Source: QHXQ01 sp045807745 (lineage in GTDB: Bacteria > Acidobacteriota > Blastocatellia > Pyrinomonadales > Pyrinomonadaceae). Taken from it: 64,000 nt of DNA. The position numbers and the translations under genes were made by a program. Below, one piece after another: positions 53,545 to 62,286 of this stretch. Under the pieces are notes generated by a model. That model ran no database searches, was not told where the DNA came from, and saw only the letters and a list, made by a program, of their open reading frames with translations. The DNA is taken from the NCBI GenBank assembly GCA_045807745.1, contig JBJMGT010000034.1, positions 62,001 to 126,000 on the forward strand. Reading direction: 5' to 3'. The first letter of the stretch is position 1, and the number at the start of each line of letters is the position of its first letter.

Positions 53545-56500
53545 ATGTTGCGCGTCATTCGTTCCTCCTCCTTGCTGCACTACAGCATGGGCCTCGTCGC
53601 GGTCTGCGCCGCACTATTATTCTTATGGCCCGGCCTGTTGCCGAACCTGTTCGCCACCGACGGGTTCATGACGCACTACCACTGCTACGCGCAGCGCGCT
53701 CCGCTGGTGTTCATGCACTACTACTCCGACTGGCTCATCGGTCTCTCTTACGTCGCCATCTCTTTGACGCTCATCTATCTCGTCTATCGCGCGCGCCGCG
53801 ACATCCCCTTCCACTGGATCTTTCTCGCCTTCGGTCTCTTCATCATCGCCTGCGGCGGCACACACTTCATGGAGGTCTATACGACTTATCATGATCCCGT
53901 CTACTGGCTGGCCGGCTACGTCAAGCTGATCACGGCCGTTGCGTCGGTCGCGACCGCCATCGTCCTGCCGCCGCTCGTGCCAAAGACGCTCGCGCTCGTT
54001 CGCACGGCCAAACTATCCAACCAACGCCGCGCGCAACTCGAAACTGCGAACGAGGAACTGTCCACGCGCGCCGCGGCCGACGCGACCGCGATTGCTTTGG
54101 GCGAGATCAATCAAACCTTACAGGCGCTCATACAGGCTTCGCCCCTAGCCATCTTCGTGCTCGACACCGACGGGCACATCAAGTTGTGGAACCCCGCGGC
54201 CGAACGCATCTACGGCTGGCGCGCGCAGGAGGTCTTGGGGCACACGCTGCCGACCATTCCTGTGGGGCGGGAAGAGGAGTTGCGGCGCATTCATCAAGCG
54301 GCAGTGGCGGGGCATAATTTCGTCAACTACGAGACGCGGCGCGTGCGTAAGGATGGCACGCTCATAGACGTTAGTATTTCGACCGCACCTTTGCGCGACG
54401 CTGGCGGGCAGACGAACGGCGTGGTCGCGCTCGTCGCCGACATTACGGAGCGCAGGCGCGCAGAGGCTATGTCGTTTCAGTTGGCCGCGATTGTCGAAAG
54501 CTCGGACGACGCGATCATCAGTAAAGACTTGACGGGCACAATCCTCAGTTGGAATCCGGCGGCCGAACGGCTCTACGGCTACACGGCCGCCGAAGCCATC
54601 GGCCAGTCAGTGATGATCCTGATCCCAGCGGATCGCTCAGACGAGGAGACGCGGTTCATCGAGCAGATCAAGCGCGGCGAACGCATGGAGCACTACGAGA
54701 CGGTGCGTGTGCGTAAGGACGGCACGCACCTCGATGTATCGCTCACCGTCTCGTCGGTCAAGGATGCGGCCGGGCGCATCGTCGGCGCTTCCAAGATCGC
54801 ACGCGACATCACCGAGCGTAAGCGGGCTGAAGAATCGTTGCGCCAGATCGAGGCGCGCAATCGGGCGCTCCTAAACGCCATCCCCGATCTGTTGTTCCGC
54901 CTCGACCACGCCGGGCGTTTCCTCGACGTACACGCGGCCCGCCCGGACGATCTACTCGCGTCGCCCGCCGAGTTCATCGGCCAACACCTCAGCGACGTGC
55001 TGCCCGCAGACATAGCTGCGGAGGCGCTGCGTTACATCGAGCGCGCCACCGCGAGCGGCGAGCTACAGGTCTTCGAGTACGAGTTCGCGCGCGATGATGA
55101 GACACGCAATTATGAAGCGCGCGTGGTGGCGAGTGGCGCGGACGAGGTCATCGTCATCGTGCGCGATGTGACGCGGCGCAAGCGCGCCGAAGCGATGCAG
55201 CATTTCCTCGCCGACGCGACCGCAACGCTCACCTCTTCGCTCGACTACGAGCCGACGCTCCAACGCGTCGCCCAGTTCGCTGTGCCGCATCTGGCCGACT
55301 GGTGCATGGTCTACATGCTGGACGACGTGGACAAAGTGCGCCTGCTCGCCATCGCGCACGCGGACGAAACGAAGGCCGCGTTGGCCCATGAGATCGAACA
55401 GCAGGACGCAGAAGCCGGCGGCGTCGTGCCGAAGGCGATTCGCACGGGACAGTCGGAGCTATACCCGCGTCTGCCTGAACCGCAGCCCGACACGACCGCG
55501 CAAGGCATCAAGCGCTTAGACCTCGCGCGGCGCTTAGGCATACGCTCGGTCATGATCGTGCCGCTCGTGGCGCGCGGACGCACGCTCGGCGCGCTCTCGT
55601 TCGCCACTGCTGAGTCAGGCCGTATCTATGGCCCCGCCGATCTCGCCTTGGCCGAAGAGTTGGCACGCCGCGCCGCGCTCGCCATCGACAACGCGCGGCT
55701 CTATCAACGCGCGCAGGAAGCGAATCGCGCCAAGGACGAATTTCTGGCCACGCTCTCACACGAGTTGCGCACGCCGCTGACCCCGATCATCGGTTGGGTG
55801 CACATGATTAATGCCGGCCAAGTGTCAGAGTCTGACGGCAAACGTGGTCTCGGCGTAATCGACAAGAATTCGCAAGCGCTCGCGCGGCTGATCAACGATC
55901 TGCTCGACATGTCCGCGATCTTGAACGGTAAGATGCGCATCGATCATCTACCCGTCACGATTGACAACGTCGTGCAGGAGGCGGTCGAGACCGTGCGCCC
56001 CGAAGCGGCGCAGCGCGGGATCGAGCTTGAGCTTGCGCCTTGCGCCGCCAGCGCCGGTCTCGTCGCCGTCTCCGGCGACCGCACGCGGCTCGGTCAGGTC
56101 TGCTGGAATCTGATCTCTAACGCCGTCAAGTTCTCGAACGAAGGCGGGCGTGTGCGCGTCGCGTGTGTGGCCGACGACGCGGAGGTGCGGATAACGGTTG
56201 CGGATGAAGGCATCGGCATCGCGCCCGAATTTTTGCCCTACGTCTTCGAGCGCTTCCGCCAAGCGGACATGTCCACGACGAAACTGCACGGTGGGCTAGG
56301 CATCGGTCTCGCCCTTGTCAAAAGCTTTGTCGAGGCGCATGGCGGCACGGTCGAGGTTAAGAGCGCAGGTGTAGGCCAAGGCAGTCGCTTCACTGTGCGG
56401 CTGCCGCGCCTCCTGCTCGGAGTACCGCCTTCAGGCGGTCTGCCCACCCGACAGCCGCTTGAAGATAGGACTCCGAACGACAGTCCGCGCCTGCTGCTCA

Positions 56501-56850
56501 TCGAGGATGCGGCCGACACGTTGGAGCTTTTGCGCCGCGCTTTTACCGCGCGCGGCTATCGCGTGACGGCGTGCGCTGCCGCAGAGGAGGCGCAACAAGT
56601 TGCCGCGCGCGAACAGTTTGATATAATCATTTCCGACATCGGCTTACCGCACATTGACGGCTACGAGTTGCTCGAACGCCTACGCCGCGAGCAGCCCGCC
56701 TTGCGCACCGTGCCCGCGATAGCCCTGACCGGCTACGCCACTGCGCAGGACGTGGCCCGCGCCCGCGCCGCAGGCTTCGCCGTCCATGTCGCCAAGCCGA
56801 CTGATCCGGCTACGCTCATACGCGTCGTCGAGCAGTTGTTAGCGCAGTAA
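53545..56850 (+). CDS. Hybrid sensor histidine kinase with ethylene-receptor-like (ETR1-type) membrane domain
   Basis: 1101 residues from the ATG at 53545 (AGAGGG upstream). The N-terminal three-helix membrane domain (about 15-145) resembles the copper/ethylene site of plant ETR1 and cyanobacterial relatives: YYSDWLIGLSY with Asp62 and Tyr69, and ACGGTHFMEV with Cys103 and His107. The spacings Asp-Tyr (7) and Cys-His (4) equal those of ETR1 (Asp25, Tyr32, Cys65, His69). Next: three PAS domains (about 180-650), a GAF domain, HisKA with LSHELRTP, HATPase (GLGIGLALVKSFVEAHGG), and a C-terminal receiver (ISDIGLPHIDG). So a membrane signal should pass to a phosphorelay. The ligand is inferred from homology only. 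Confidence 0.85.
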   Translation: MLRVIRSSSLLHYSMGLVAVCAALLFLWPGLLPNLFATDGFMTHYHCYAQRAPLVFMHYYSDWLIGLSYVAISLTLIYLVYRARRDIPFHWIFLAFGLFIIACGGTHFMEVYTTYHDPVYWLAGYVKLITAVASVATAIVLPPLVPKTLALVRTAKLSNQRRAQLETANEELSTRAAADATAIALGEINQTLQALIQASPLAIFVLDTDGHIKLWNPAAERIYGWRAQEVLGHTLPTIPVGREEELRRIHQAAVAGHNFVNYETRRVRKDGTLIDVSISTAPLRDAGGQTNGVVALVADITERRRAEAMSFQLAAIVESSDDAIISKDLTGTILSWNPAAERLYGYTAAEAIGQSVMILIPADRSDEETRFIEQIKRGERMEHYETVRVRKDGTHLDVSLTVSSVKDAAGRIVGASKIARDITERKRAEESLRQIEARNRALLNAIPDLLFRLDHAGRFLDVHAARPDDLLASPAEFIGQHLSDVLPADIAAEALRYIERATASGELQVFEYEFARDDETRNYEARVVASGADEVIVIVRDVTRRKRAEAMQHFLADATATLTSSLDYEPTLQRVAQFAVPHLADWCMVYMLDDVDKVRLLAIAHADETKAALAHEIEQQDAEAGGVVPKAIRTGQSELYPRLPEPQPDTTAQGIKRLDLARRLGIRSVMIVPLVARGRTLGALSFATAESGRIYGPADLALAEELARRAALAIDNARLYQRAQEANRAKDEFLATLSHELRTPLTPIIGWVHMINAGQVSESDGKRGLGVIDKNSQALARLINDLLDMSAILNGKMRIDHLPVTIDNVVQEAVETVRPEAAQRGIELELAPCAASAGLVAVSGDRTRLGQVCWNLISNAVKFSNEGGRVRVACVADDAEVRITVADEGIGIAPEFLPYVFERFRQADMSTTKLHGGLGIGLALVKSFVEAHGGTVEVKSAGVGQGSRFTVRLPRLLLGVPPSGGLPTRQPLEDRTPNDSPRLLLIEDAADTLELLRRAFTARGYRVTACAAAEEAQQVAAREQFDIIISDIGLPHIDGYELLERLRREQPALRTVPAIALTGYATAQDVARARAAGFAVHVAKPTDPATLIRVVEQLLAQ

Positions 56851-56989
56851 CGCCGCAGCCGTTGCGGCCCGATTGAACAGCCGAAGCGCTCGGTGCGCCG
56901 GCCGGCGCGCGCCGAGTGGTCTTCGTGACCATAATTTTTTTATTGCCGTCTCAGTCGTTCGTCCGACCCCGCAGAAGGAGAAGTCTTAG

Positions 56990-57493
56990 ATGCTTGCCTC
57001 CTCAGGCCCCACTCAACCCCCGACCTCCGTGTGCGCGCTCAATGTCGCCAGTCGCTACTCGTTCGGGCAGACGCCGCAAAGCGCCGGCCAGATGCCGCTC
57101 GCGGGCGGCAACGAGACAGCCGACAAGGATAGGCCGCGTGCGCTGGTTGTGGACGACGCGCCCGACGTGACCGAGATGCTCGCCCTGCTGTTGAAGTACG
57201 CGGGCTACGACGTAGTGACTGTCTATTCGGGGCCGCAGGCTCTAGCCGCCGTCCGGCGCGAGCAATTCGACGCGCTCATCTCCGACATCGGCATGCCCGG
57301 CATGAACGGCTACGAGTTGGCGGAGCAGGTGCGTGCGTTGCCCGGCTACGAACTGGTGCCGATGATCGCGGTCACGGGTTTTACGATGTACGATGATCGC
57401 GACCGCGCGTTGGCCTCCGGCTTCAACGCTTTTCTCACGAAACCGATCAGCCCCAACGATCTGCTCAGCCTGCTCGCGGGACTGCGCGGTTGA
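56990..57493 (+). CDS. Single-domain response regulator
   Basis: 167 residues; GAAGGAGAAG lies before the ATG. A disordered N-terminus of about 45 residues, then one receiver domain: VVDDAPDVTEML, phospho-acceptor Asp in DALISDIGMPGMNG, the Thr in AVTGFTM and Lys in FLTKPISPNDLL. No output domain, so it may take part in the phosphorelay between the flanking hybrid kinases. Confidence 0.93.
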   Translation: MLASSGPTQPPTSVCALNVASRYSFGQTPQSAGQMPLAGGNETADKDRPRALVVDDAPDVTEMLALLLKYAGYDVVTVYSGPQALAAVRREQFDALISDIGMPGMNGYELAEQVRALPGYELVPMIAVTGFTMYDDRDRALASGFNAFLTKPISPNDLLSLLAGLRG

Positions 57494-57547
57494 ACCGGCT
57501 CGGGCCGCCTGGCGGCCGACTTCGTTTGAACCCCCAACCTCACGGAC

Positions 57548-59809
57548 ATGATCACGGAGGGCCCAAGCGCACTGGATACAATCCTCATTGTCAACGACGC
57601 GCCCGATCAGTTGGCGCTGGCCGCAGCGGTGCTGCGCCAAGCGGGCTATCGCGTCCTCGAAGCGGCGGACGGGCGTGAAGCGCTCACACTCGCGCGCCGC
57701 GAACACCCCGCGCTCATCATCAGCGACGTGGTTATGCCCTACGGCGACGGCATCGAGTTGTGCCGCGCCGTCCGCGCCGACGCCCGCCTTGCCCGCACAC
57801 CCATTCTGCTCTTGAGCGCACACCGCAAGGACGCTGCGAGCGCCGTCGAGGGTCTCGCGGCCGGCGCAGATGATTACCTGGAAGCGCCCTATCAGCCGCT
57901 CCGGCTCGTTGCTCAGGTCGCCCGCCTGCTCGAACGCTACGCGGTCGAAGCCCACTATCGCGATCTGGTCGAGCAGACCAGCGACATCATCTACACACAC
58001 GATCTCGATAGTCGCCTGACGAGCATCAACGCCGCCGGTCTTATCTTCACGGGCCGCCAGCGCGACGAGTTACTGGGGCAGCGCGTGGACGAAGTGTTCG
58101 GCTGCGCCGACCCGGCGCAACTCAAGGCGGCCGTCCGGCGTTTGCGGAGCGCGGGCGCGGGGCGCGAGCAGTTGCAGTGCACGAACGCGAGTGGCGAGAC
58201 GCGTTGGCTGGAGTTCAATCAATCGCTCATCTGCGACTACACGGGCACGCCCACGGGCGTGCGCGGCATCGCCCGCGACATCACCCAACACAAGCACACG
58301 GAAGAGGCCCTGCGCCGCAGCGAAGAACGCTCGCGCGCGCTCATCGAGAACGCGCACGACGTGATCTACACGCTCGATCTCAACGGCCGCTACACCTCGC
58401 TCAATCGCGCGGGCGAGCGCTTAACGGGCTACACGAATGAGTCGATCCAACAGTTGAACTGGCGCGCGCTCGTTGCGCCGGAATACGTCGCGCTCGTCGA
58501 GCAGATGATGGCGCGCAAGCTCGCGGGCGAAGAGACGATCACGTTCTACGAGATCGAGATCATGACGCACGACACCCGGCGCGTGCCCGTCGAACTAAGC
58601 ACCCAGCTCATCCACGAGGACGGCCGCGCGGCGGGCATCCTCGGCATCGCCCACGACATCACCGAGCGCCGCCGCGCCGACGACGAACGGCGCGCGATGA
58701 TCACACAGCAGGCCGAACTGGAGAAGATGCGCAGCCTCGGGCAACTCTCGGCCGGCGTCGCACACAACTTCAACAACGTGCTTGCCGCCATCCTCGGGCG
58801 CACGCAGCTATTGCTGCGCGTCACGACGGACGAGCGGCAGCGGCGCAGCCTGCAAGTCATTGAGACGGCCGCGCTCGACGCGGCCGAGATCGTGCGCCGC
58901 ATCCAGACCTTTGCGCGTAGCGCACCCTCGGCCAAGTTCCAACCGGTCTCGCTCGCGCAACTCGTCACAGACGCGATCCAGTTAACCCGCACGCGCTGGG
59001 AGGACGATGCCCGCGCGCAAGGTTTGCGCTACGACGTGCGCTTTATCTCAGACTGCACGGGCGCAGACCTGATCGCGGCCAGCCCGTCGGAGTTGCGCGA
59101 AGTGCTGGTCAATCTGATCTTGAACGCGCTCGAAGCGATGCCGGAGGGCGGGCGCGTGGAGTGCCGCGAGCGCAAGGAAGCTGAGCAGCTAATCATCGAG
59201 ATCGCGGACACGGGCACAGGCATCGCGCCGGAGTTGCGCGCGCGCATCTTCGAGCCATTCTTCACGACGAAGGGATCGCAGGGCACGGGACTGGGCTTAG
59301 CCGTCAGCTATGGCATAGTTAAGCGGCATAGCGGCGAGATCGAAGTCACTAGCGAAGGGAGCGCGGGCACGACCTTTACGCTGCGCTTCCCCACGCAGCG
59401 CGCGGCCGGAGAGCGGGCCGCGGGTCGAGTCGCCGCCGATTTGCCACGCGCCCGCGTGCTCGTGGTAGACGACGACCCGCAGGTGCGCGCCGTGCTGTGC
59501 GAGATGTTGGAAGCGTTGGGCCAACACGTCACGGCCGTCGAGGGCGCGGCCGTTGCGCGCGCGGCCCTTGCGACGGCCGACTTCGAAGCGCTCATCACGG
59601 ACTACGCCATGCCGGAGACGGATGGGCTAACGCTCGCGGCCGAAGCGCGCGCACTGCGCCCGCGTCTGCCCATCGCGCTCACCACCGGCTACGGCGACGC
59701 CGGCATGGACGACGCGCTCGACACCGGGCTGGTGCGCGCCGTCATCACCAAGCCGTTTCAATTCGCCGAGGTCGAAGCCGCCCTGCGCAAACTGCTCTTC
59801 GCGGCGTGA
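57548..59809 (+). CDS. Receiver-PAS-PAS-histidine kinase-receiver hybrid protein
   Basis: 753 residues. Order: receiver (about 13-130, ISDVVMPYGDGIELC), two PAS domains (about 145-265 and 270-390, each closing with a DITxHxxxE/DITERRRAD linker), NtrB-type HisKA (GVAHNFNNVLAAI), HATPase (TGTGIAPELRARIFEPFFTTKGSQGTGLGLAVSYGI), and a second receiver (about 640-753, ITDYAMPETDG). No membrane helix, so it is cytoplasmic. It belongs to one cluster with the two preceding genes; the order suggests a branched phosphorelay from the membrane kinase. Confidence 0.92.
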   Translation: MITEGPSALDTILIVNDAPDQLALAAAVLRQAGYRVLEAADGREALTLARREHPALIISDVVMPYGDGIELCRAVRADARLARTPILLLSAHRKDAASAVEGLAAGADDYLEAPYQPLRLVAQVARLLERYAVEAHYRDLVEQTSDIIYTHDLDSRLTSINAAGLIFTGRQRDELLGQRVDEVFGCADPAQLKAAVRRLRSAGAGREQLQCTNASGETRWLEFNQSLICDYTGTPTGVRGIARDITQHKHTEEALRRSEERSRALIENAHDVIYTLDLNGRYTSLNRAGERLTGYTNESIQQLNWRALVAPEYVALVEQMMARKLAGEETITFYEIEIMTHDTRRVPVELSTQLIHEDGRAAGILGIAHDITERRRADDERRAMITQQAELEKMRSLGQLSAGVAHNFNNVLAAILGRTQLLLRVTTDERQRRSLQVIETAALDAAEIVRRIQTFARSAPSAKFQPVSLAQLVTDAIQLTRTRWEDDARAQGLRYDVRFISDCTGADLIAASPSELREVLVNLILNALEAMPEGGRVECRERKEAEQLIIEIADTGTGIAPELRARIFEPFFTTKGSQGTGLGLAVSYGIVKRHSGEIEVTSEGSAGTTFTLRFPTQRAAGERAAGRVAADLPRARVLVVDDDPQVRAVLCEMLEALGQHVTAVEGAAVARAALATADFEALITDYAMPETDGLTLAAEARALRPRLPIALTTGYGDAGMDDALDTGLVRAVITKPFQFAEVEAALRKLLFAA

Positions 59810-59814
59810 TAGCG

Positions 59815-59884
59815 CAATGGAAATGATGAACGATAAACGCGGAACGATGAATGAGCGACAGTTCATCGTTCATCGTTTCCATTT
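59815..59884. repeat. Word-repeat hairpin (TTCATCGTTCATCG type)
   Basis: Arms 59815-59838 and 59861-59884 pair over 24 bp with three mismatches. Words are GATGAACGAT/ATCGTTCATC. It follows the stop of the hybrid protein gene and precedes a TATAAA (59915-59920) that could be the -10 of the next gene. Confidence 0.8.
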
Positions 59885-59952
59885 GTGCCTGTGTGGTTTT
59901 CTCGGCCGCGCTACTATAAAATCGCGGGGCTGAGAGGAAACGATAAACACGC

Positions 59953-61761
59953 ATGGAGAACGTTGACCCGACTGAGTCCGTAGCCGTTGAGACTGTAGCA
60001 GTGCACGAGCCGGATGATGAGCGGGCCGCGGCGCAGAGTCGTTTCGGTGTGCGCCATGTCTACCTGCTCGCGGGGCTATGCCTCATAGGCTTGGTCTTCG
60101 GGTGGCTGCAATTTTCAACACGGGCCGTCTGCTGCGGCGACTTCGATGGCTACTATCACATCAAGTGGAGTCAGACGTTGTGGCAGGGCCTGCGCGCCCG
60201 TCACTTCCCGCCGCAGTTCACGTGGCTGCCACTGACGACGCTCAACGCGCGCGACTACGTCGATCATCATCTGCTCTTTCACCTACTCCAAATCCCGTTC
60301 ACGTTCTTTCGTGATCTGCGGTTTGGTGCAAAGGTCTCGGCCGCGGTCTTCGCGGCGCTCGCCGTTCTGTCCTGCTACTGGCTCATCTTTCGTTATCGCA
60401 TCCGCTATCCGTTTGTCTGGCTCTTCGCGCTGCTCGGCTCGTCCGCGCCGTTCCTCTATCGCATGAACATGACGAAGGCGATGAGCGTCTCGGTCGTCCT
60501 GCTCGTCGTCGGCATCTACCTGCTCTTTCAACGCAAGTATGTCTGGCTGTTGCCGCTTGCGTTCGTCTTCACGGAGACTTACGACATGTTCGTGCTGCTC
60601 GGCGTGGCGGTCGTCATCTGGCTCGCTGTGGACGCGTGGAGCGAGCGCCGCATGGCTTGGCAGCCGATGGTGAAGCTGATCGGGTTCACGTTGGCGGGCA
60701 TCGCGCTCGGACTTGTGCTCAACCCGTACTTTCCGCACAACATCAAGCTGCTCTGGGAGCACGCGCTGATGAAGGTCACGAAGTCGGACTTCACGGTCAA
60801 GGTCGGCAATGAGTGGTATCCGTATGAGAGTTGGGATTTTTTCCGCAACTGCACGGTCGCCTTCGCCGCGATGTTCGTCGGCTACATCACCTTCACTTGG
60901 GAAGATCGCAAACGCGCGGCGCGCCCGCTCTTCTTTTTAATCTTCTCAACCTTGCTGCTCATTGCCAATGCGCGCTGGCGGCGCTTCGCCGAATACTGGC
61001 CGCCATTCGCAGTGCTGTTCGCCGCCTTCGCCGTCCAAGCCGCGCTCGACCGCATCCGCACGCCTTACGGTCGCCTGCCAGCGGACGTGCGCGACGAGTT
61101 GGAGCCATACTTGGACAGCCACGAGCCACCGGCCGCCGCCGGGCGGCGCGAAGACTGGGGCTTGACTGTCGCGACCGTCGCCGCGCTCGTGCTTGCCACC
61201 TCGATGGTCTTCACCATCTACGCCGAGACGAAAGAGATCAAGGAGAGCGCCGCGCCCGAAGCTTATCGCGGCGGCGCGGAGTGGCTGCGCGCCAATGTGC
61301 CCGCCGGGCAGGTCGTCTTCAACACCGATTGGGACGACTTCCCAAAACTGTTCTACTACGATCCGACGCACGCCTACGTCTCCGGTCTCGATCCGACTTA
61401 CCTCTACGACGCGAATCCGCAACTGTCGCAACTCTACGAGCAGATCACGCTCGGCAAAGAGAGCGATCCGGGGCCGCTCATCCGCGACCGCTTCGGCGCA
61501 CGCTACGTCTTCACCGACAACGAGGACGTACACGACGCCTTCTACGATGCGGCCATGGACAGCGGTTGGTTCGAGGAAGTTTACACGGACGACAACTGTA
61601 CCATCCTGCACATCCGCGACGAGAAGGGCGCGCCGCCGCCCGATGCGAACGACGGGAACACGCCCGACAATCCGGACTCTAATGACAATGACGAGGACAA
61701 TGCGCCCGGCGACAACGAGACGTTGAACCTGCGCCCGCGCGTCGGCGGCCAAATCGGATGA
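59953..61761 (+). CDS. Polytopic membrane protein, GT-C/STT3-like glycosyltransferase candidate
   Basis: 602 residues with about ten hydrophobic helices between 35 and 440. Just after the first helix is CCGDFDGYYHIKWSQTL, with a DxD-like pair (Asp-Phe-Asp) at the place where STT3/GT-C transferases hold a catalytic acidic motif in their first outside loop. A soluble C-terminal domain (about 460-565) has YRGGAEWLRANVPAGQVVFNTDWDDF, as in many membrane glycosyltransferases. It ends in an Asp/Asn/Pro/Gly-rich tail. A lipid-linked sugar donor is the family expectation; donor and acceptor are unknown. The lipoprotein gene follows after 18 bases. Confidence 0.65.
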   Translation: MENVDPTESVAVETVAVHEPDDERAAAQSRFGVRHVYLLAGLCLIGLVFGWLQFSTRAVCCGDFDGYYHIKWSQTLWQGLRARHFPPQFTWLPLTTLNARDYVDHHLLFHLLQIPFTFFRDLRFGAKVSAAVFAALAVLSCYWLIFRYRIRYPFVWLFALLGSSAPFLYRMNMTKAMSVSVVLLVVGIYLLFQRKYVWLLPLAFVFTETYDMFVLLGVAVVIWLAVDAWSERRMAWQPMVKLIGFTLAGIALGLVLNPYFPHNIKLLWEHALMKVTKSDFTVKVGNEWYPYESWDFFRNCTVAFAAMFVGYITFTWEDRKRAARPLFFLIFSTLLLIANARWRRFAEYWPPFAVLFAAFAVQAALDRIRTPYGRLPADVRDELEPYLDSHEPPAAAGRREDWGLTVATVAALVLATSMVFTIYAETKEIKESAAPEAYRGGAEWLRANVPAGQVVFNTDWDDFPKLFYYDPTHAYVSGLDPTYLYDANPQLSQLYEQITLGKESDPGPLIRDRFGARYVFTDNEDVHDAFYDAAMDSGWFEEVYTDDNCTILHIRDEKGAPPPDANDGNTPDNPDSNDNDEDNAPGDNETLNLRPRVGGQIG

Positions 61762-61779
61762 CGACTGAAGGAGAGACGA

Positions 61780-62157
61780 ATGTCTGTGACTAAGAGCGTG
61801 CTGGTCTGGTTGTGCGTGCTCGGCGGCGCGCTCGGCTTAGGCGGCTGCAATCGGGCGGAGCAGAAACAGGCGCGCAGACAGTTGACCGAATTCGAGCGCG
61901 ACATGGTCACAGTCAAAAACGGCGGCTTCGCACACGTCTATGTCTTCGCGCGCAAGGACGGACAGAGCTTGCAGACGGACGACAAGTCATTTCTGAAAGC
62001 CCACCCGCCCGACGACGTAAACTCGATGTGGCTCTTAACCGACAGCGAGCGCCGCGTCATCCTCGGCACGAACGTGGACTTCACGCCGGAGAATTTAGGC
62101 GCCCTCACCAAGCGGTTCACGGCCGAGGACTACACGAACTGGTCGCCGCCCCGCTAA
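61780..62157 (+). CDS. Small putative lipoprotein
   Basis: 125 residues; GGAGAGACGA before the ATG. Lipoprotein signal peptide with lipobox LGGC, Cys at residue 23. The mature part (about 100 residues) has FAHVYVFARKDGQSLQTDDKSFLKAH and an acidic/aromatic end. No named family recognised. Very close to the preceding membrane-protein gene, so a shared operon and envelope role are likely. Confidence 0.7.
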   Translation: MSVTKSVLVWLCVLGGALGLGGCNRAEQKQARRQLTEFERDMVTVKNGGFAHVYVFARKDGQSLQTDDKSFLKAHPPDDVNSMWLLTDSERRVILGTNVDFTPENLGALTKRFTAEDYTNWSPPR

Positions 62158-62224
62158 AAGCGCGCGCCAAACTGGCCGCCTAGCGAGCGGAGCGGATAAA
62201 GTGCGCACAAAGATATATGACTGA

Positions 62225-62260
62225 GGCGCGGCGCAGACGTTTGATCGTCTGCGCCGCGCC
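62225..62260. terminator. Perfect 15-bp hairpin between convergent genes
   Basis: Arms 62225-62239 and 62246-62260 are exact complements (GGCGCGGCGCAGACG), loop TTTGAT. There is no clear T tract. It lies between the lipoprotein gene and the M16 peptidase gene. Confidence 0.7.
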
Positions 62261-62286
62261 GCTTGTGTGCGTCCGGTTATGGCCGA

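Noticed and set aside
53545..53990. The membrane domain of the hybrid kinase as an MHYT or generic 7TM sensor
   Set aside because: No repeated M-H-Y-T motifs; the Asp/Tyr/Cys/His spacing fits the ethylene-receptor type instead.
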